A DNA stretch of 64,000 nucleotides from Comamonadaceae bacterium (GCA_947479935.1 CANKBG010000001.1:1-64000), one strand, 5' to 3'. Shown: positions 1 to 8,892, counted from the first letter of the stretch. Numbers and translations: made by a program. Notes: a model not told the origin generated them from the letters alone.

Positions 1-1404
1 GAGATTGCGCGGATTCATATTCCTGGCAGAAACACCCGACTGACTGATCATTCAGGGCCCGATGGCGATTGGCCAACGCCCGAGCCGCCACACAGATTGA
101 ATCAACGTTACATCGAACCCATCTTAAGAGAGCATGTTCAAAAACAAAGCTTGATTACTTCTTTGTACCAGCATCAGGTGATAGATTTTTCTTTTGATGC
201 CAATCAAGTTCATGTTGTCGTACAAGATTTGAGTGCACCTCATGCGCAGACTTTAATTTTGAGTGCTGCTTTTTTAGTAGGTTGCGACGGCGGCCGCTCC
301 ATGGTGCGAAAGGGGATCGGTGCCAAACTGGTGGGCGATGAGGTAGTGCAGAGAGTTCAAAGTACTTGTATCCGTGCCCCCAGTTTGATCGCTCAAATGA
401 AAGAGGCGCCTGCATGGGCCATGTTTACCGTCAATCCTCGCAGAAGCGGCAACATTTACGCTATTGATGGCAAAGAGGTTTGGCTCATTCACAATTACCT
501 TCGCGATCACGAAGTTGATTTTGATGCCGTAGATCGCGATTGGGCCATTCGAACCATATTGGGTGTAGGTGTTGATTTTGCTTATGAAGAAATGAGCAAA
601 GAAGATTGGATTGGTCGCCGACTGGTCAGTGACAAATTGAGGCAAGGTCGCGTTTTTCTGGCAGGTGATGCCGCACATTTATGGGTGCCGTATGCTGGCT
701 ATGGCATGAATGCAGGCCTGGCCGATGCTTCAAACTTGGCTTGGCATCTGGCGGCACAACTTGAGTCTTGGGCATCGCCAGAAGCTTTGTCAGCATATGA
801 AAAAGAAAGACTGCCCATTACGGAGCAAGTCTCTCGGTTTGCAATGAACCATGCCCATGCCATGAGCAAAAGACGAAAAGAAATTCCACTGAATTTGGAA
901 GAAGACAGTCCAGAGGGTCAAGGGGCCAGAGTTCAATTTGGCCAAGATCTTTACGATCTCAATGTGCAGCAGTATTGCTGTGCAGGACTAAATTTTGGTT
1001 ATTACTATGACGATTCGCCCGTGATGGTTTATGACGACGAACGCGCACCAGACTACAGCATGGGCAGTTTTACCTCATCAACAGTTCCAGGCTGCCGTGC
1101 CCCTCACTTTTGGCTGACAACTGGCCGCTCTTTGTACGATGCATTGGGTGCAGCTTACACCTTACTTTGTTTAAAACCGCCTGAAGAACAGAGTGTGAAA
1201 GCATTGCAAGATGCGGCTCGTTCAGACAATATGCCCTTAGAAATACTGGATGTTTCGTCGGTGCCTCATTTGCCCGATGAATACAAACATGCGTTTTTAA
1301 TCGTGCGGGCCGATGCGCACACGGTTTGGCGCGGAAACTTCATAACGCCAGAAATTGCCATAAGCGTGGTTGCAAAACTTTGCGGTCATGCTGCCATTCA
1401 TTAA
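1..1404 (+). CDS. FAD-dependent aromatic-type monooxygenase, 5' end cut by the window edge
   Basis: The reading frame is open from base 1 to the TAA at 1402-1404, with no stop upstream of the TTG at 97, so the true start lies outside the window. The protein belongs to the PHBH/PheA/TfdB-like flavoprotein hydroxylases, which use NAD(P)H and O2 to hydroxylate aromatic or related substrates. Visible marks are the GCDGGRS FAD/NAD(P)H motif (around bases 280-300) and the GDAAH...GYGMNAG flavin-ribityl motif (around 664-717). The last ~130 residues resemble the thioredoxin-like tail of this family. The N-terminal GxGxxG dinucleotide fold is missing because of the window edge. The SDR gene starts 9 bases downstream and a solute importer follows, which suggests a catabolic cluster. 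The substrate cannot be told from the sequence. Confidence 0.85.
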   Translation, partial: EIARIHIPGRNTRLTDHSGPDGDWPTPEPPHRLNQRYIEPILREHVQKQSLITSLYQHQVIDFSFDANQVHVVVQDLSAPHAQTLILSAAFLVGCDGGRSMVRKGIGAKLVGDEVVQRVQSTCIRAPSLIAQMKEAPAWAMFTVNPRRSGNIYAIDGKEVWLIHNYLRDHEVDFDAVDRDWAIRTILGVGVDFAYEEMSKEDWIGRRLVSDKLRQGRVFLAGDAAHLWVPYAGYGMNAGLADASNLAWHLAAQLESWASPEALSAYEKERLPITEQVSRFAMNHAHAMSKRRKEIPLNLEEDSPEGQGARVQFGQDLYDLNVQQYCCAGLNFGYYYDDSPVMVYDDERAPDYSMGSFTSSTVPGCRAPHFWLTTGRSLYDALGAAYTLLCLKPPEEQSVKALQDAARSDNMPLEILDVSSVPHLPDEYKHAFLIVRADAHTVWRGNFITPEIAISVVAKLCGHAAIH

Positions 1405-1413
1405 AGGATCCGC

Positions 1414-2196
1414 ATGTCCCACCGTCTAGAACAACAAGTTGCCATCATCACGGGCGCAAGCCGCGGTATTGGCCGAGCCATTGCAGAGGCCTATGCGGCA
1501 GAAGGCGCTATTCTCTGCCTCATTGCCACTGACTTAGAACGATTGGCCGAAGTGAAAAACAGCTTAGGCTTGCCCGACGACAAAATCATGACCTTGGGTG
1601 TCAATGTGACCGATCGCGATGCTTGCTTTCATGCTGTCGATGAGGTCACCAAACGTTTTGGGCATGTTGATGTCTTGGTGAACAACGCAGGTGTTTATCG
1701 TTCCAAATCGTTTCTCGAATATTCGCCCCAAGACTTTCAAGACATGCTTGATGTCAATTTGTTTGGTGTTTTGAATTTCATGCAAGCCTGCTTGCCGGGT
1801 ATGCAAAACCGCAAAAAGGGTCGCATCATCAACATGGCTTCTACGGCGGGCAAGTGGGGATCCCGAAATCAAAGTGCTTACAACGTCAGCAAACATGCGG
1901 TGGTTGGCATCACCCGGTGCGTCGCGTTAGAAGCCAGTCCCTATGCCGTCACAGTCAATGCCATTTGCCCTGGTTTTATTCAAACCGATATGGTGGAAGA
2001 ACTCAAAACTCAGGTGGCTAAAACCTCTGGCGTGAGCCCTGAGGACATGGTGAAAGCCGCCTTAACTCGTGTCCCCTTGGGCCGCGTTCTAAACCCTTCA
2101 GAAATTGCGGGATTGGCCGTTTATTTGGGTTCGGCAGAATCTAGCGGCATGACAGGCCAGTCTATTCACGTCGATGGCGGCATGGTTTTAAGTTAG
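1414..2196 (+). CDS. SDR family NAD(P)-dependent oxidoreductase
   Basis: A classical short-chain dehydrogenase/reductase of 260 residues, normal length for the family. The cofactor motif TGASRGIG is at residues 13-20 and NNAG at 90-93. The catalytic set is Ser143, Tyr156 and Lys160 (YNVSK), and the C-terminal IHVDGG motif is present. It resembles 3-hydroxybutyrate or 3-oxoacyl-ACP reductase-like dehydrogenases, but the substrate is not decided by sequence. ATG at 1414 follows the upstream monooxygenase stop by 9 bases with an AAGGA-like ribosome site, so the two are probably one operon, with the SDR oxidising or reducing an intermediate of the same pathway. Confidence 0.88.
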   Translation: MSHRLEQQVAIITGASRGIGRAIAEAYAAEGAILCLIATDLERLAEVKNSLGLPDDKIMTLGVNVTDRDACFHAVDEVTKRFGHVDVLVNNAGVYRSKSFLEYSPQDFQDMLDVNLFGVLNFMQACLPGMQNRKKGRIINMASTAGKWGSRNQSAYNVSKHAVVGITRCVALEASPYAVTVNAICPGFIQTDMVEELKTQVAKTSGVSPEDMVKAALTRVPLGRVLNPSEIAGLAVYLGSAESSGMTGQSIHVDGGMVLS

Positions 2197-2334
2197 CGGT
2201 CTTCCCCAGACATTTGGCAGGCAGAATTCGGGATAACCATAGCCTTGAGCGGGCTTTTCTGGCCTCACAATAGTCAGCGTTATAGCCACAGCCATCTTGC
2301 TGTGTGTGTTCTTTAGAATTCGGTGCCTAGCTTC

Positions 2335-3111
2335 ATGTCTGATGATTTCATTTTGAAAACCAATGAACTTGTAAAAGAGTTCAAGGGCTTTGTTGCCGTC
2401 AGTGGCGTTAACCTCAGTGTCAAGCGGGGGCAGATCCATGCCTTGATTGGCCCCAATGGCGCTGGCAAAACCACTGTTTTCAATTTGTTGACCAAATTTC
2501 ATATCCCTACCAGCGGTCAAATTTTATTCAATGGCAAGGACATCACCCAAAGCAAGCCAGCGCAAATTGCGCGTGAAGGCATTGTTCGGTCTTTCCAAAT
2601 CTCTGCCACGTTTCCCAATCTCACGGTGATGGAAAACGTTCGCATTGCATTGCAGCGCTCTACGGGTACGGCCATGCATTTCTGGCGCTCCGAGCGCATT
2701 TTGAATCAGTTAAACGACCGGGCCATGACTTTGTTAGACGAGGTGGACCTTTCAAGCATGGCCAATTTAACCGCTGTGGAATTGCCTTATGGCAGAAAAC
2801 GCGCCTTGGAAATTGCAACCACTTTGGCCATGAACCCCGAACTCATGTTGCTGGACGAACCCACACAAGGCATGGGCCATGAAGATGTAGACCGCGTCAC
2901 TCAGTTGATTAAAAAAGTAAGCGCCAATCGCACCATTCTGATGGTGGAACACAATATGAATGTGGTGGCCAGCATTGCCGACACCATCAGTGTGTTGCAA
3001 CGCGGCCAAATCATTGCCGAAGGCCCTTACGAAACAGTTTCCAAAAACCCCCAAGTCTTGGAAGCCTACATGGGCACAGCAGACAACCAGTTGGAGGGAG
3101 CCCATGGCTAA
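2335..3111 (+). CDS. livG: Branched-chain amino acid-type ABC transporter ATP-binding protein (LivG)
   Basis: Cytoplasmic ATPase subunit of a HAAT-family (branched-chain amino acid/amide) importer. Walker A GPNGAGKTT is at residues 39-47, a Walker B LLLDEPTQG segment follows, and the switch His is in VEHN. The C-terminal EAYMG tail is typical of LivG. An in-frame GTG at 2323 would add four residues; I chose the ATG at 2335 because family members start close to this point, though neither has a clear Shine-Dalgarno. It opens a livG-livF-binding protein-livH-livM operon. The 126-base gap from the SDR gene shows no strong terminator, so co-transcription with the oxidoreductases is possible. Substrate unknown; this family also carries aromatic acids, amides and urea. 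Confidence 0.9.
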   Translation: MSDDFILKTNELVKEFKGFVAVSGVNLSVKRGQIHALIGPNGAGKTTVFNLLTKFHIPTSGQILFNGKDITQSKPAQIAREGIVRSFQISATFPNLTVMENVRIALQRSTGTAMHFWRSERILNQLNDRAMTLLDEVDLSSMANLTAVELPYGRKRALEIATTLAMNPELMLLDEPTQGMGHEDVDRVTQLIKKVSANRTILMVEHNMNVVASIADTISVLQRGQIIAEGPYETVSKNPQVLEAYMGTADNQLEGAHG

Positions 3112-3814
3112 TTCCACAGAGTTCTTGCGCATCAGCCAACTGCATGCTTACTACGGTGAGTCGCATATCTTGCATGGTGTTAACTTAACGGTGAACCATG
3201 GTGAGGTTGTGACCCTGCTAGGCCGCAATGGTGCTGGGCGCACAACCACCGTTAAATCCATCTTGGGCTTGGTAGGTCGCAGAACCGGGTCTGTCATGAT
3301 TGACAACCAAGAAACAGTCAATTGGCCCACACACGAAATTGCCAAGTTGGGTTTGGGTTACTGTCCTGAAGAGCGCGGTATATTTTCTGCGCTCACCTGC
3401 GAAGAAAACCTCATGCTCCCGCCTGTCATTGCCCCTGGCGGCATGACTGTTGAAGAAATTTACGACATGTTTCCCAACCTGTACGAGAGGCGCAGCAGTC
3501 CTGGTACGAGGCTATCGGGCGGCGAACAACAAATGCTGGCTGTGGGCAGAATTTTGCGCACAGGTGCCAAGTGCCTTTTGTTAGATGAAATTTCTGAAGG
3601 CCTTGCCCCTGTCATTGTTCAAGCATTGGCCAAAATGATCACGGCTTTAAAAGCTAAGGGCTTCACCATCATCATGGTGGAACAAAACTTTCGATTTGCC
3701 GCACCGCTGGCAGATCGTTTTTATGTCATGGAACATGGTCAGATTGTGGAAGGTTTCTCCTCGCAGGAACTGACTATCAAGATGGGCATGTTGCATGAGT
3801 ATTTGGGTGTCTGA
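3104..3814 (+). CDS. livF: Branched-chain amino acid-type ABC transporter ATP-binding protein (LivF) with Arg in Walker A
   Basis: Second ATPase of the importer, 236 residues. I placed the start at ATG 3104, which has a GGAGG site at 3093-3097 and overlaps the livG stop by 8 bases, so the two are translationally coupled. The family marks are there: LSGGEQQM signature, LLLDEISEGLAP Walker B region, and VEQN switch His. The unusual point is Walker A: it reads GRNGAGRTT (residues 40-48), with Arg46 where the nucleotide-binding Lys normally sits. Signature and Walker B are intact, so the heterodimeric transporter may still work, with LivG supplying the standard P-loop. Confidence 0.9.
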   Translation: MANSTEFLRISQLHAYYGESHILHGVNLTVNHGEVVTLLGRNGAGRTTTVKSILGLVGRRTGSVMIDNQETVNWPTHEIAKLGLGYCPEERGIFSALTCEENLMLPPVIAPGGMTVEEIYDMFPNLYERRSSPGTRLSGGEQQMLAVGRILRTGAKCLLLDEISEGLAPVIVQALAKMITALKAKGFTIIMVEQNFRFAAPLADRFYVMEHGQIVEGFSSQELTIKMGMLHEYLGV

Positions 3815-3843
3815 CTTATCTTAATTCAACTGGAGTGATCACG

Positions 3844-5061
3844 ATGAAACGCAATCTTATTTCTTTGGCCGTTGCGGCCGCATGTGCTTTTGCCGGATCG
3901 GCTCAAGCGCAAATTTCCGATGGCATTGTCAAAATTGGTGTTCTCAATGACATGTCCGGTTTGTACTCTGACATCACAGGTCAGGGCTCTGTCGTTGCAG
4001 CCAAAATGGCCGTTGAAGATTACATCAAGGCTTCAAGAAGCGCCTTGAAAGTTGAAGTGGTTGGTGCGGATCACCAAAACAAGCCTGATGTGGGCTCTAA
4101 TGTTGCGCGTCAGTGGTACGACACAGAAAAAGTCGACATGATTGCCGACGTGCCCACCTCATCTGTGGGTTTGGCCATTGCCAAAATTTCGGCTGACAAA
4201 GGCAAACTGCATGTCAACTCTGGTTCTGCCACGGCTGACTTGTCGGGCAAAGCTTGCAATGCCAATACCATTCACTGGGCCTACGACACGTGGATGTTGG
4301 CCAACGGTACAGGCAAAGCCATTGTTAAAAGTGGCGGTGACACCTGGTTCTTCTTAACTGCCGATTACGCTTTCGGTCATGCCTTGGAGCGTGACACCGA
4401 AGCCGTTGTTCTTAAAAACGGTGGCAAAGTGGTGGGCAAAGTTCGCACGCCTTTCCCAACGCAAGATTTCTCTTCATTCTTGTTGCAAGCTCAAGCCTCT
4501 AAGGCCAAGATCATTGGCTTGGCCAATGCGGGTGGCGACACCACCAACTCCATCAAACAAGCCTTTGAGTTTGGCATTACCAAAGGCGGTCAGAACTTGG
4601 CCGGCTTGTTGGTCTTCTTGCCTGACGTTCATTCGCTCAGTTTGGAAAAAGCCCAGGGCTTGATGCTCACAGAAACTTTCTACTGGGACCTGAATGATCA
4701 AACCCGTGAATTTACCAAGCGGTTTTCTGCTGCCAATGGCGGTAAATACCCCTCGATGGTTCATGCTGGCGTTTACTCCAGCGTCATTCATTACCTGAAA
4801 GCCGTTGACGCAGCCAAAACCGATGATGGCACCAAAGTGGCCGCCAAGATGAAGGAGTTGCCAACCGATGACGCCTTGTTTGGCAAGGGCACGGTTCGCG
4901 CAGATGGCCGCAAAATCCATCCTGCCTATTTGTTCCAAGTTAAAAAGCCTTCGGAATCCAAAGGCCCTTATGACTATTACAAATTGGTGTCCACCATCCC
5001 CGCAAACGAAGCCTTCCGTCCATTGTCGGAAAGCGATTGCCCACTGGTCGCCAAAAAATAA
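3844..5061 (+). CDS. ABC transporter periplasmic substrate-binding protein (Peripla_BP_6 / LivJ-like)
   Basis: Periplasmic receptor of the importer, 405 residues. I chose ATG 3844, preceded by TGGAG at 3831-3835, over an upstream GTG at 3835. The N-terminus is a classic signal peptide with positive MKRN, a hydrophobic core and cleavage after AQA near residue 22. The mature part begins with the KIGVLNDMSG strand typical of type I periplasmic binding folds. The neighbours encode both ATPases and both permeases of the same system. Binding-protein sequence alone does not give the ligand. Proteins of this subgroup in Burkholderiales are often next to aromatic or organic-acid catabolic genes, which fits the monooxygenase and SDR upstream, but this is inference. 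Confidence 0.88.
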   Translation: MKRNLISLAVAAACAFAGSAQAQISDGIVKIGVLNDMSGLYSDITGQGSVVAAKMAVEDYIKASRSALKVEVVGADHQNKPDVGSNVARQWYDTEKVDMIADVPTSSVGLAIAKISADKGKLHVNSGSATADLSGKACNANTIHWAYDTWMLANGTGKAIVKSGGDTWFFLTADYAFGHALERDTEAVVLKNGGKVVGKVRTPFPTQDFSSFLLQAQASKAKIIGLANAGGDTTNSIKQAFEFGITKGGQNLAGLLVFLPDVHSLSLEKAQGLMLTETFYWDLNDQTREFTKRFSAANGGKYPSMVHAGVYSSVIHYLKAVDAAKTDDGTKVAAKMKELPTDDALFGKGTVRADGRKIHPAYLFQVKKPSESKGPYDYYKLVSTIPANEAFRPLSESDCPLVAKK

Positions 5062-5091
5062 TCCACTCCTGAAGCAAGCTGATTTATCACC

Positions 5092-5976
5092 ATGGAAATT
5101 TTTGGTATTCCTTCCCAAGCTCTTTTCGGGCAACTCCTAATTGGTCTCATCAATGGGTCCTTTTATGCGCTGCTTTCTTTAGGCTTGGCGGTGATTTTCG
5201 GCTTGCTGAACATCATTAACTTTAGTCACGGCGCCCAGTACATGCTGGGTGCGTTTGTGGCGTATCTTTCTCTGAATAAACTCGGGATCAATTATTGGGT
5301 CTCACTCTTACTCACCCCTTTGTTGGTGGGCGCTACCGGCGTACTGATTGAAAAGACCATGCTCAAGCGTTTGTACAAGCTTGACCATTTGTATGGCCTG
5401 CTTCTCACCTTTGGACTGGCCTTGATCATTCAAGGCGTCTTCCGTCATGAATTTGGTTCTTCGGGCATGCCATACCCGTCACCTGAAGTGTTTCAAGGTG
5501 TCTTCAATTTAGGTTTTATGTTCTTACCCAAGTACCGTGCTTGGGTCATCGTGGTTTCTCTTGTTGTCTGCCTAAGCACATGGTTTGTTATAGAGCGCAC
5601 CAAACTGGGTGCCTATTTGCGAGCTGCCACAGAGAATCCCAGTTTGGTTCAAGCGTTTGGCATCAATGTGCCCCGCATGGTCACATTGACCTACGGTTTT
5701 GGCGTGGCGCTTGCAGCCTTGGCAGGTGTCATGGCTGCACCCATTTATCAAGTCAGCCCCTTGATGGGCGCTGACATCATCATTGTGGTGTTTGCTGTGG
5801 TGGTTGTGGGCGGCATGGGTTCCATCTTGGGTGCCATCGTGACCGGATTTGGCCTAGGCCTGGTTGAGGGGCTTACCAAGGTTTTTTACCCAGAGGCTTC
5901 CAACACCGTCATCTTTGTGATCATGACCATTGTCCTCTTGCTTAAACCCGCCGGACTGTTCGGTACTCAAAAGTAA
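5092..5976 (+). CDS. livH: Branched-chain amino acid-type ABC transporter permease (LivH)
   Basis: Inner-membrane permease of 294 residues with about eight hydrophobic segments. The N-terminal LINGSFYALLSLGLAVIFG segment and INFSHGAQYMLGAF motif are hallmarks of LivH, and the late GGMGSILGAIVTGFGLG loop is the family's ATPase-coupling region. ATG 5092 follows the receptor stop by 30 bases. Its TAA at 5974-5976 shares a base with the ATG of livM (TAATG), which indicates coupled translation. Together with LivM it forms the translocation pore for the ligand delivered by the receptor at 3844-5061. Confidence 0.92.
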   Translation: MEIFGIPSQALFGQLLIGLINGSFYALLSLGLAVIFGLLNIINFSHGAQYMLGAFVAYLSLNKLGINYWVSLLLTPLLVGATGVLIEKTMLKRLYKLDHLYGLLLTFGLALIIQGVFRHEFGSSGMPYPSPEVFQGVFNLGFMFLPKYRAWVIVVSLVVCLSTWFVIERTKLGAYLRAATENPSLVQAFGINVPRMVTLTYGFGVALAALAGVMAAPIYQVSPLMGADIIIVVFAVVVVGGMGSILGAIVTGFGLGLVEGLTKVFYPEASNTVIFVIMTIVLLLKPAGLFGTQK

Positions 5977-6941
5977 TGCCCATGTCCAACGCCTCGCCTA
6001 TCGTTTTCAAGACTCAGTCGTTCACGCAGCAGTGGGTGGCATTTGCCATCATGGTGTTGTTCTTTGCAATCGCACCCATTTGGGTTTATCCGATCTTCCT
6101 CATGAAGGTCATGTGCTTTGCATTGTTTGCCTGTGCATTCAATTTGTTGTTGGGTTTTGGGGGCTTGCTGTCATTTGGACATGCCATGTTCTTGGGCACT
6201 GCGGGTTACGCAGCAGCGCATGCTGCCAAGGTGTGGGGCTGGAACCCTGAGGTGGCCGTGCTTTTTGCAACGGCTTGCTCTGCAGCCCTGGCCCTTGTCG
6301 CAGGCATGTTGGCTATTAGACGGCAGGGCATTTATTTTGCAATGATCACCTTGGCGCTTTCGCAAATGGTGTACTTCTTCTACTTGCAAACACCTTTTAC
6401 AGGCGGCGAAGATGGCATTCAAAGTGTGCCACGGGGCAAATTGTTTGGCATCTTTGACCTCTCAGAAAATACAGCCATGTACATGTTCGTGCTGGCCATC
6501 TTCTTGGGCGGGTTTACCTTAATTTGGCGAATTGTCCACTCACCATTCGGACAAATTCTGAAAGCCATTCGTGAAAACCAAGACCGTGCCGTTTCGCTCG
6601 GTTATGACACCGATCATTTCAAGCTGCTGGCCTTCGTCATCTCTGGCGCGTTGGCCGGCACTGCAGGTGCCACCAAGGCCTTGGTATTCCAACTCGCTTC
6701 GCTCACCGACGTGCATTGGTCCATGTCGGGCGAGGTCGTGCTCATGACTTTGTTGGGCGGCTTAGGGACTTTGTTTGGACCAGTGGTGGGGGCGGCCATC
6801 ATAGTCTCGATGCAAAACTATTTGGCGCAATTTGGCGCCTGGGTCACCATCATTCAGGGCCTTATCTTTGTCATTTGCGTCTTGGCATTTCGCCGAGGTG
6901 TCATTGGAGAAATTGCCAACTGGCTTAAAAAGCCGCTTTGA
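5976..6941 (+). CDS. livM: Branched-chain amino acid-type ABC transporter permease (LivM)
   Basis: Second permease, 321 residues, with multiple membrane segments. Family marks include the LLLGFGGLLSFGHAMFLG segment, the RRQGIYFAMITLALSQM segment, the cytoplasmic coupling stretch AIRENQDRAVSLGYD, and a GGLGTLFGPVVGA stretch near the C-terminus. The ATG at 5976 overlaps the livH stop by one base; an in-frame ATG at 5982 is an alternative start. It is the last gene of the importer operon; a perfect 19-bp inverted repeat begins 11 bases after its stop. Confidence 0.92.
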   Translation: MPMSNASPIVFKTQSFTQQWVAFAIMVLFFAIAPIWVYPIFLMKVMCFALFACAFNLLLGFGGLLSFGHAMFLGTAGYAAAHAAKVWGWNPEVAVLFATACSAALALVAGMLAIRRQGIYFAMITLALSQMVYFFYLQTPFTGGEDGIQSVPRGKLFGIFDLSENTAMYMFVLAIFLGGFTLIWRIVHSPFGQILKAIRENQDRAVSLGYDTDHFKLLAFVISGALAGTAGATKALVFQLASLTDVHWSMSGEVVLMTLLGGLGTLFGPVVGAAIIVSMQNYLAQFGAWVTIIQGLIFVICVLAFRRGVIGEIANWLKKPL

Positions 6942-6951
6942 TTTTCTGACC

Positions 6952-6992
6952 CCCCAACAAAAAAGCCTGCTTAGCAGGCTTTTTTGTTGGGG
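6952..6992. terminator. Strong bidirectional rho-independent terminator
   Basis: Perfect 19-bp inverted repeat (arms 6952-6970 and 6974-6992) with a 3-base TTA loop. The arms contain a GCCTGC core flanked by six A's on the left and six T's on the right, so the hairpin can act in both directions. On the plus strand it ends the liv operon. On the minus strand it sits directly beyond the remnant at 6994-7151. Confidence 0.93.
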
Positions 6993-6993
6993 C

Positions 6994-7151
6994 TTAGCGC
7001 ATTAAATTTTTCACATAGTCGACACCCAGTCCGAAGCTTTCAAAGTGTGCATGGTAATTTCAATGCGAGTAAACACATCGTCGTAGCCGGTGGCATTGCC
7101 TAGAGGGTCTACATACATCTGAGAGCCGTGCACTGTGTAACGAGACCTGCG
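6994..7151 (-). pseudogene. Decayed 3' fragment of an unidentified minus-strand gene
   Basis: Between the terminator and the Bug receptor gene, the minus strand reads as protein-like sequence that begins with no start codon (RYTVHGSQMYVDPLGNATGY...), continues through DDVFTRIEITMHTLKA, then hits a TGA at 7013-7011. A shift of one base at about 7040-7046 restores a frame reading FGLGVDYVKNLMR and ending at TAA 6996-6994, right against the shared terminator. That fits the tail of a once longer gene with a 1-base deletion and a lost 5' part. I do not recognise the family. An alternative is a real 35-residue ORF from ATG 7118, but the restored tail makes a remnant more likely. Confidence 0.4.
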
Positions 7152-8141
7152 TCATTCTAGTTTGATGCGTGCTTCGTCTATTATTTTGCTGTATCGCAAA
7201 TACTCATTTTGAATGTGCGCGCTTAGCGCATCAGGCCCCATGTAGGAGGGGTAAAGTCCTGCAGTATTCAGTTTTTGGCGTACCTCAGGGTCTTTCAGTG
7301 CGGCCTGCAAATCATCTGCAATTTTTTGAGTCACATCCTTGGGCGTGCCGGCAGGTGTGGCCACTGCAAACCAAGCCACCGCTTCGTAGTCTTTAATGCC
7401 AAGTTCCATGGCTGTGGGAACTTGCTTCAGTGCATCGAGGCGTTCGCGAGTGGTCACCGCCAGAGGCCTTAACTTGCCAGACTCCAACATGGGTGCCACC
7501 TCATTCAAATTGGTCAAGACCATGGTGACATGATTGCCCATGACCGCATTGGCGGCCAAGGCGCCTCCTGTGAAAGCCGCATAGGTGAAGTCTGTGCCCG
7601 TGATGCGCTTAAACGATTCACCCGCAATGTGTTGCGTGGTGGCAGGCCCCACTGTTGAATAAGACAAACCGCCAGGGTTGGCCTTGGCTGCTTGAATCAG
7701 TTCACCAAGGGTTTTGTAGGGACTGGCACTGTTGACCGCAATGACTTGAGGTGATTGAACCAATTGGGCAATGGGATCGAAGGCCTTCAAGCCATCGTAG
7801 GGTAGATTGGCCCTCAGCTTGGCGTTGATGGTCAGGCTGTTGGCAATGATGATCAATGTGTAGCCATCGGCAGGTGCTTTAGCAACCAATGCGCCTGCAA
7901 TGACGGTGCCGCCACCAGGGCGGTTGTCTACAAGCACAGACTGTCCCCAGCGTTTGGCTAAAAATTGACCCACTACACGCGTCATGCTGTCGGCAGAGCC
8001 GCCTGCAGGGAAGGGCACCACTATGCGAACAGGCTTAGAGGGGAATGGCGCAGTTTGGGCGGTTGCAAACAAACTGGTCAATGCCAGGCCGCTCGCAATG
8101 AGTAACTTCAGCGCCCCAAGATTTAAAAAATTTTTTGTCAT
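7152..8141 (-). CDS. Bug-family tripartite tricarboxylate transporter substrate-binding protein
   Basis: Periplasmic solute receptor of 329 residues. The N-terminus is a signal peptide (positive MTKNFLNLGALK, hydrophobic core, cleavage near ATA-Q around residue 28). The mature part starts with FPSKPVRIVVPFPAGGSAD, the first ligand-loop signature of the Bug/TctC family, and has the DNRPGGGTVIAG and GLSYSTVGPAT motifs. These proteins bind carboxylated small molecules, and most Bug genes in Burkholderiales, like this one, have no TctAB permease nearby. It starts 13 bases after the stop of the dienelactone hydrolase gene, so both are likely one transcript, suggesting uptake of a carboxylate linked to that enzyme. 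Ligand unknown. Confidence 0.92.
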   Translation of the reverse strand: MTKNFLNLGALKLLIASGLALTSLFATAQTAPFPSKPVRIVVPFPAGGSADSMTRVVGQFLAKRWGQSVLVDNRPGGGTVIAGALVAKAPADGYTLIIIANSLTINAKLRANLPYDGLKAFDPIAQLVQSPQVIAVNSASPYKTLGELIQAAKANPGGLSYSTVGPATTQHIAGESFKRITGTDFTYAAFTGGALAANAVMGNHVTMVLTNLNEVAPMLESGKLRPLAVTTRERLDALKQVPTAMELGIKDYEAVAWFAVATPAGTPKDVTQKIADDLQAALKDPEVRQKLNTAGLYPSYMGPDALSAHIQNEYLRYSKIIDEARIKLE

Positions 8142-8154
8142 GATGGAGATGTGC

Positions 8155-8892
8155 CTACTTCGTTTTTAAAGTTCGTTCAAACAAGCTGAACAAGCGTTCC
8201 CAATGCCGCTCTGCGGCTTTGGCGTTGTACATGCCCGCTCGCTGCGGAAAGACAAAGCCATGCTCAACTTTGGGATACCACTCAATTCGATAGTTTGACT
8301 TGGCCATGATCAGTGAGGCCTCCAATTTTTGGATGTCTTCAGGCGGTGCCCACTTGTCTATTTCGGCGCATGCATAGTAGCTTTCACATTTAATTTGCGG
8401 CGCCATGAGGTGTGGCGAGTCGGGCTCGTCTGTGGCCATGTTGGCACCATGAATCGACGCAATGCTTTGGAATCGATCGGGAAATTGGGCGGCAATCCAC
8501 ATCACAATTGGGCCGCTCATGCAGTAGCCCACGGCACCAATGCGGGTTTGATCTGCCATGGCATGCGTGTCTACAAACTTCAGCATGGCCTGAGTGTCGA
8601 TTTGACTCGTTTGAGCGTTCAATGTGGCCATGTGTCCGAACATCACTTCCATGGCTTCAGGTGTTCGCTCTTTCAAATAAAAATCGCGGCTACGTCGGTA
8701 ATAAAGGTTTGGCAACACCACAAAATAACCCACACTGGCCAGCCTGCGCGCCATGTCATGCAGCTCTTCTCGCTTGCCAGGTGCATCCATCAAAAAGAAT
8801 ATGACAGGGTGAGGGCCGTCCTCCTCGGGAAAGACGACAAAGGTGTTCATAGAACCGTTAGCGGTTTGAATATCAATGTTCTCTTCGATCAT
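8155..8892 (-). CDS. Dienelactone hydrolase family protein
   Basis: Cytoplasmic alpha/beta hydrolase of 245 residues, family-typical length. The nucleophile elbow GYCMSG carries Cys124 in place of the more common Ser, as in true dienelactone hydrolases. The likely acid is Asp179 (AEIDKW) and the base His211 (VEHGFVF). The family opens strained lactones such as carboxymethylenebutenolide in chlorocatechol and aromatic degradation, but many members act on other esters, so the substrate is open. It is the first gene of a two-gene minus-strand unit with the Bug receptor downstream. Confidence 0.88.
   Translation of the reverse strand: MIEENIDIQTANGSMNTFVVFPEEDGPHPVIFFLMDAPGKREELHDMARRLASVGYFVVLPNLYYRRSRDFYLKERTPEAMEVMFGHMATLNAQTSQIDTQAMLKFVDTHAMADQTRIGAVGYCMSGPIVMWIAAQFPDRFQSIASIHGANMATDEPDSPHLMAPQIKCESYYACAEIDKWAPPEDIQKLEASLIMAKSNYRIEWYPKVEHGFVFPQRAGMYNAKAAERHWERLFSLFERTLKTK

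Noticed and set aside
2197-2334. Possible terminator between the SDR gene and livG
   Set aside because: Only a ~4-bp stem with a short T-run can be drawn, too weak to call.
4474-5133. Long minus-strand reading frame opposite the periplasmic binding-protein gene
   Set aside because: It is antisense to a clear signal-peptide-bearing gene, has no ribosome site and no protein-like motif; judged a shadow frame.
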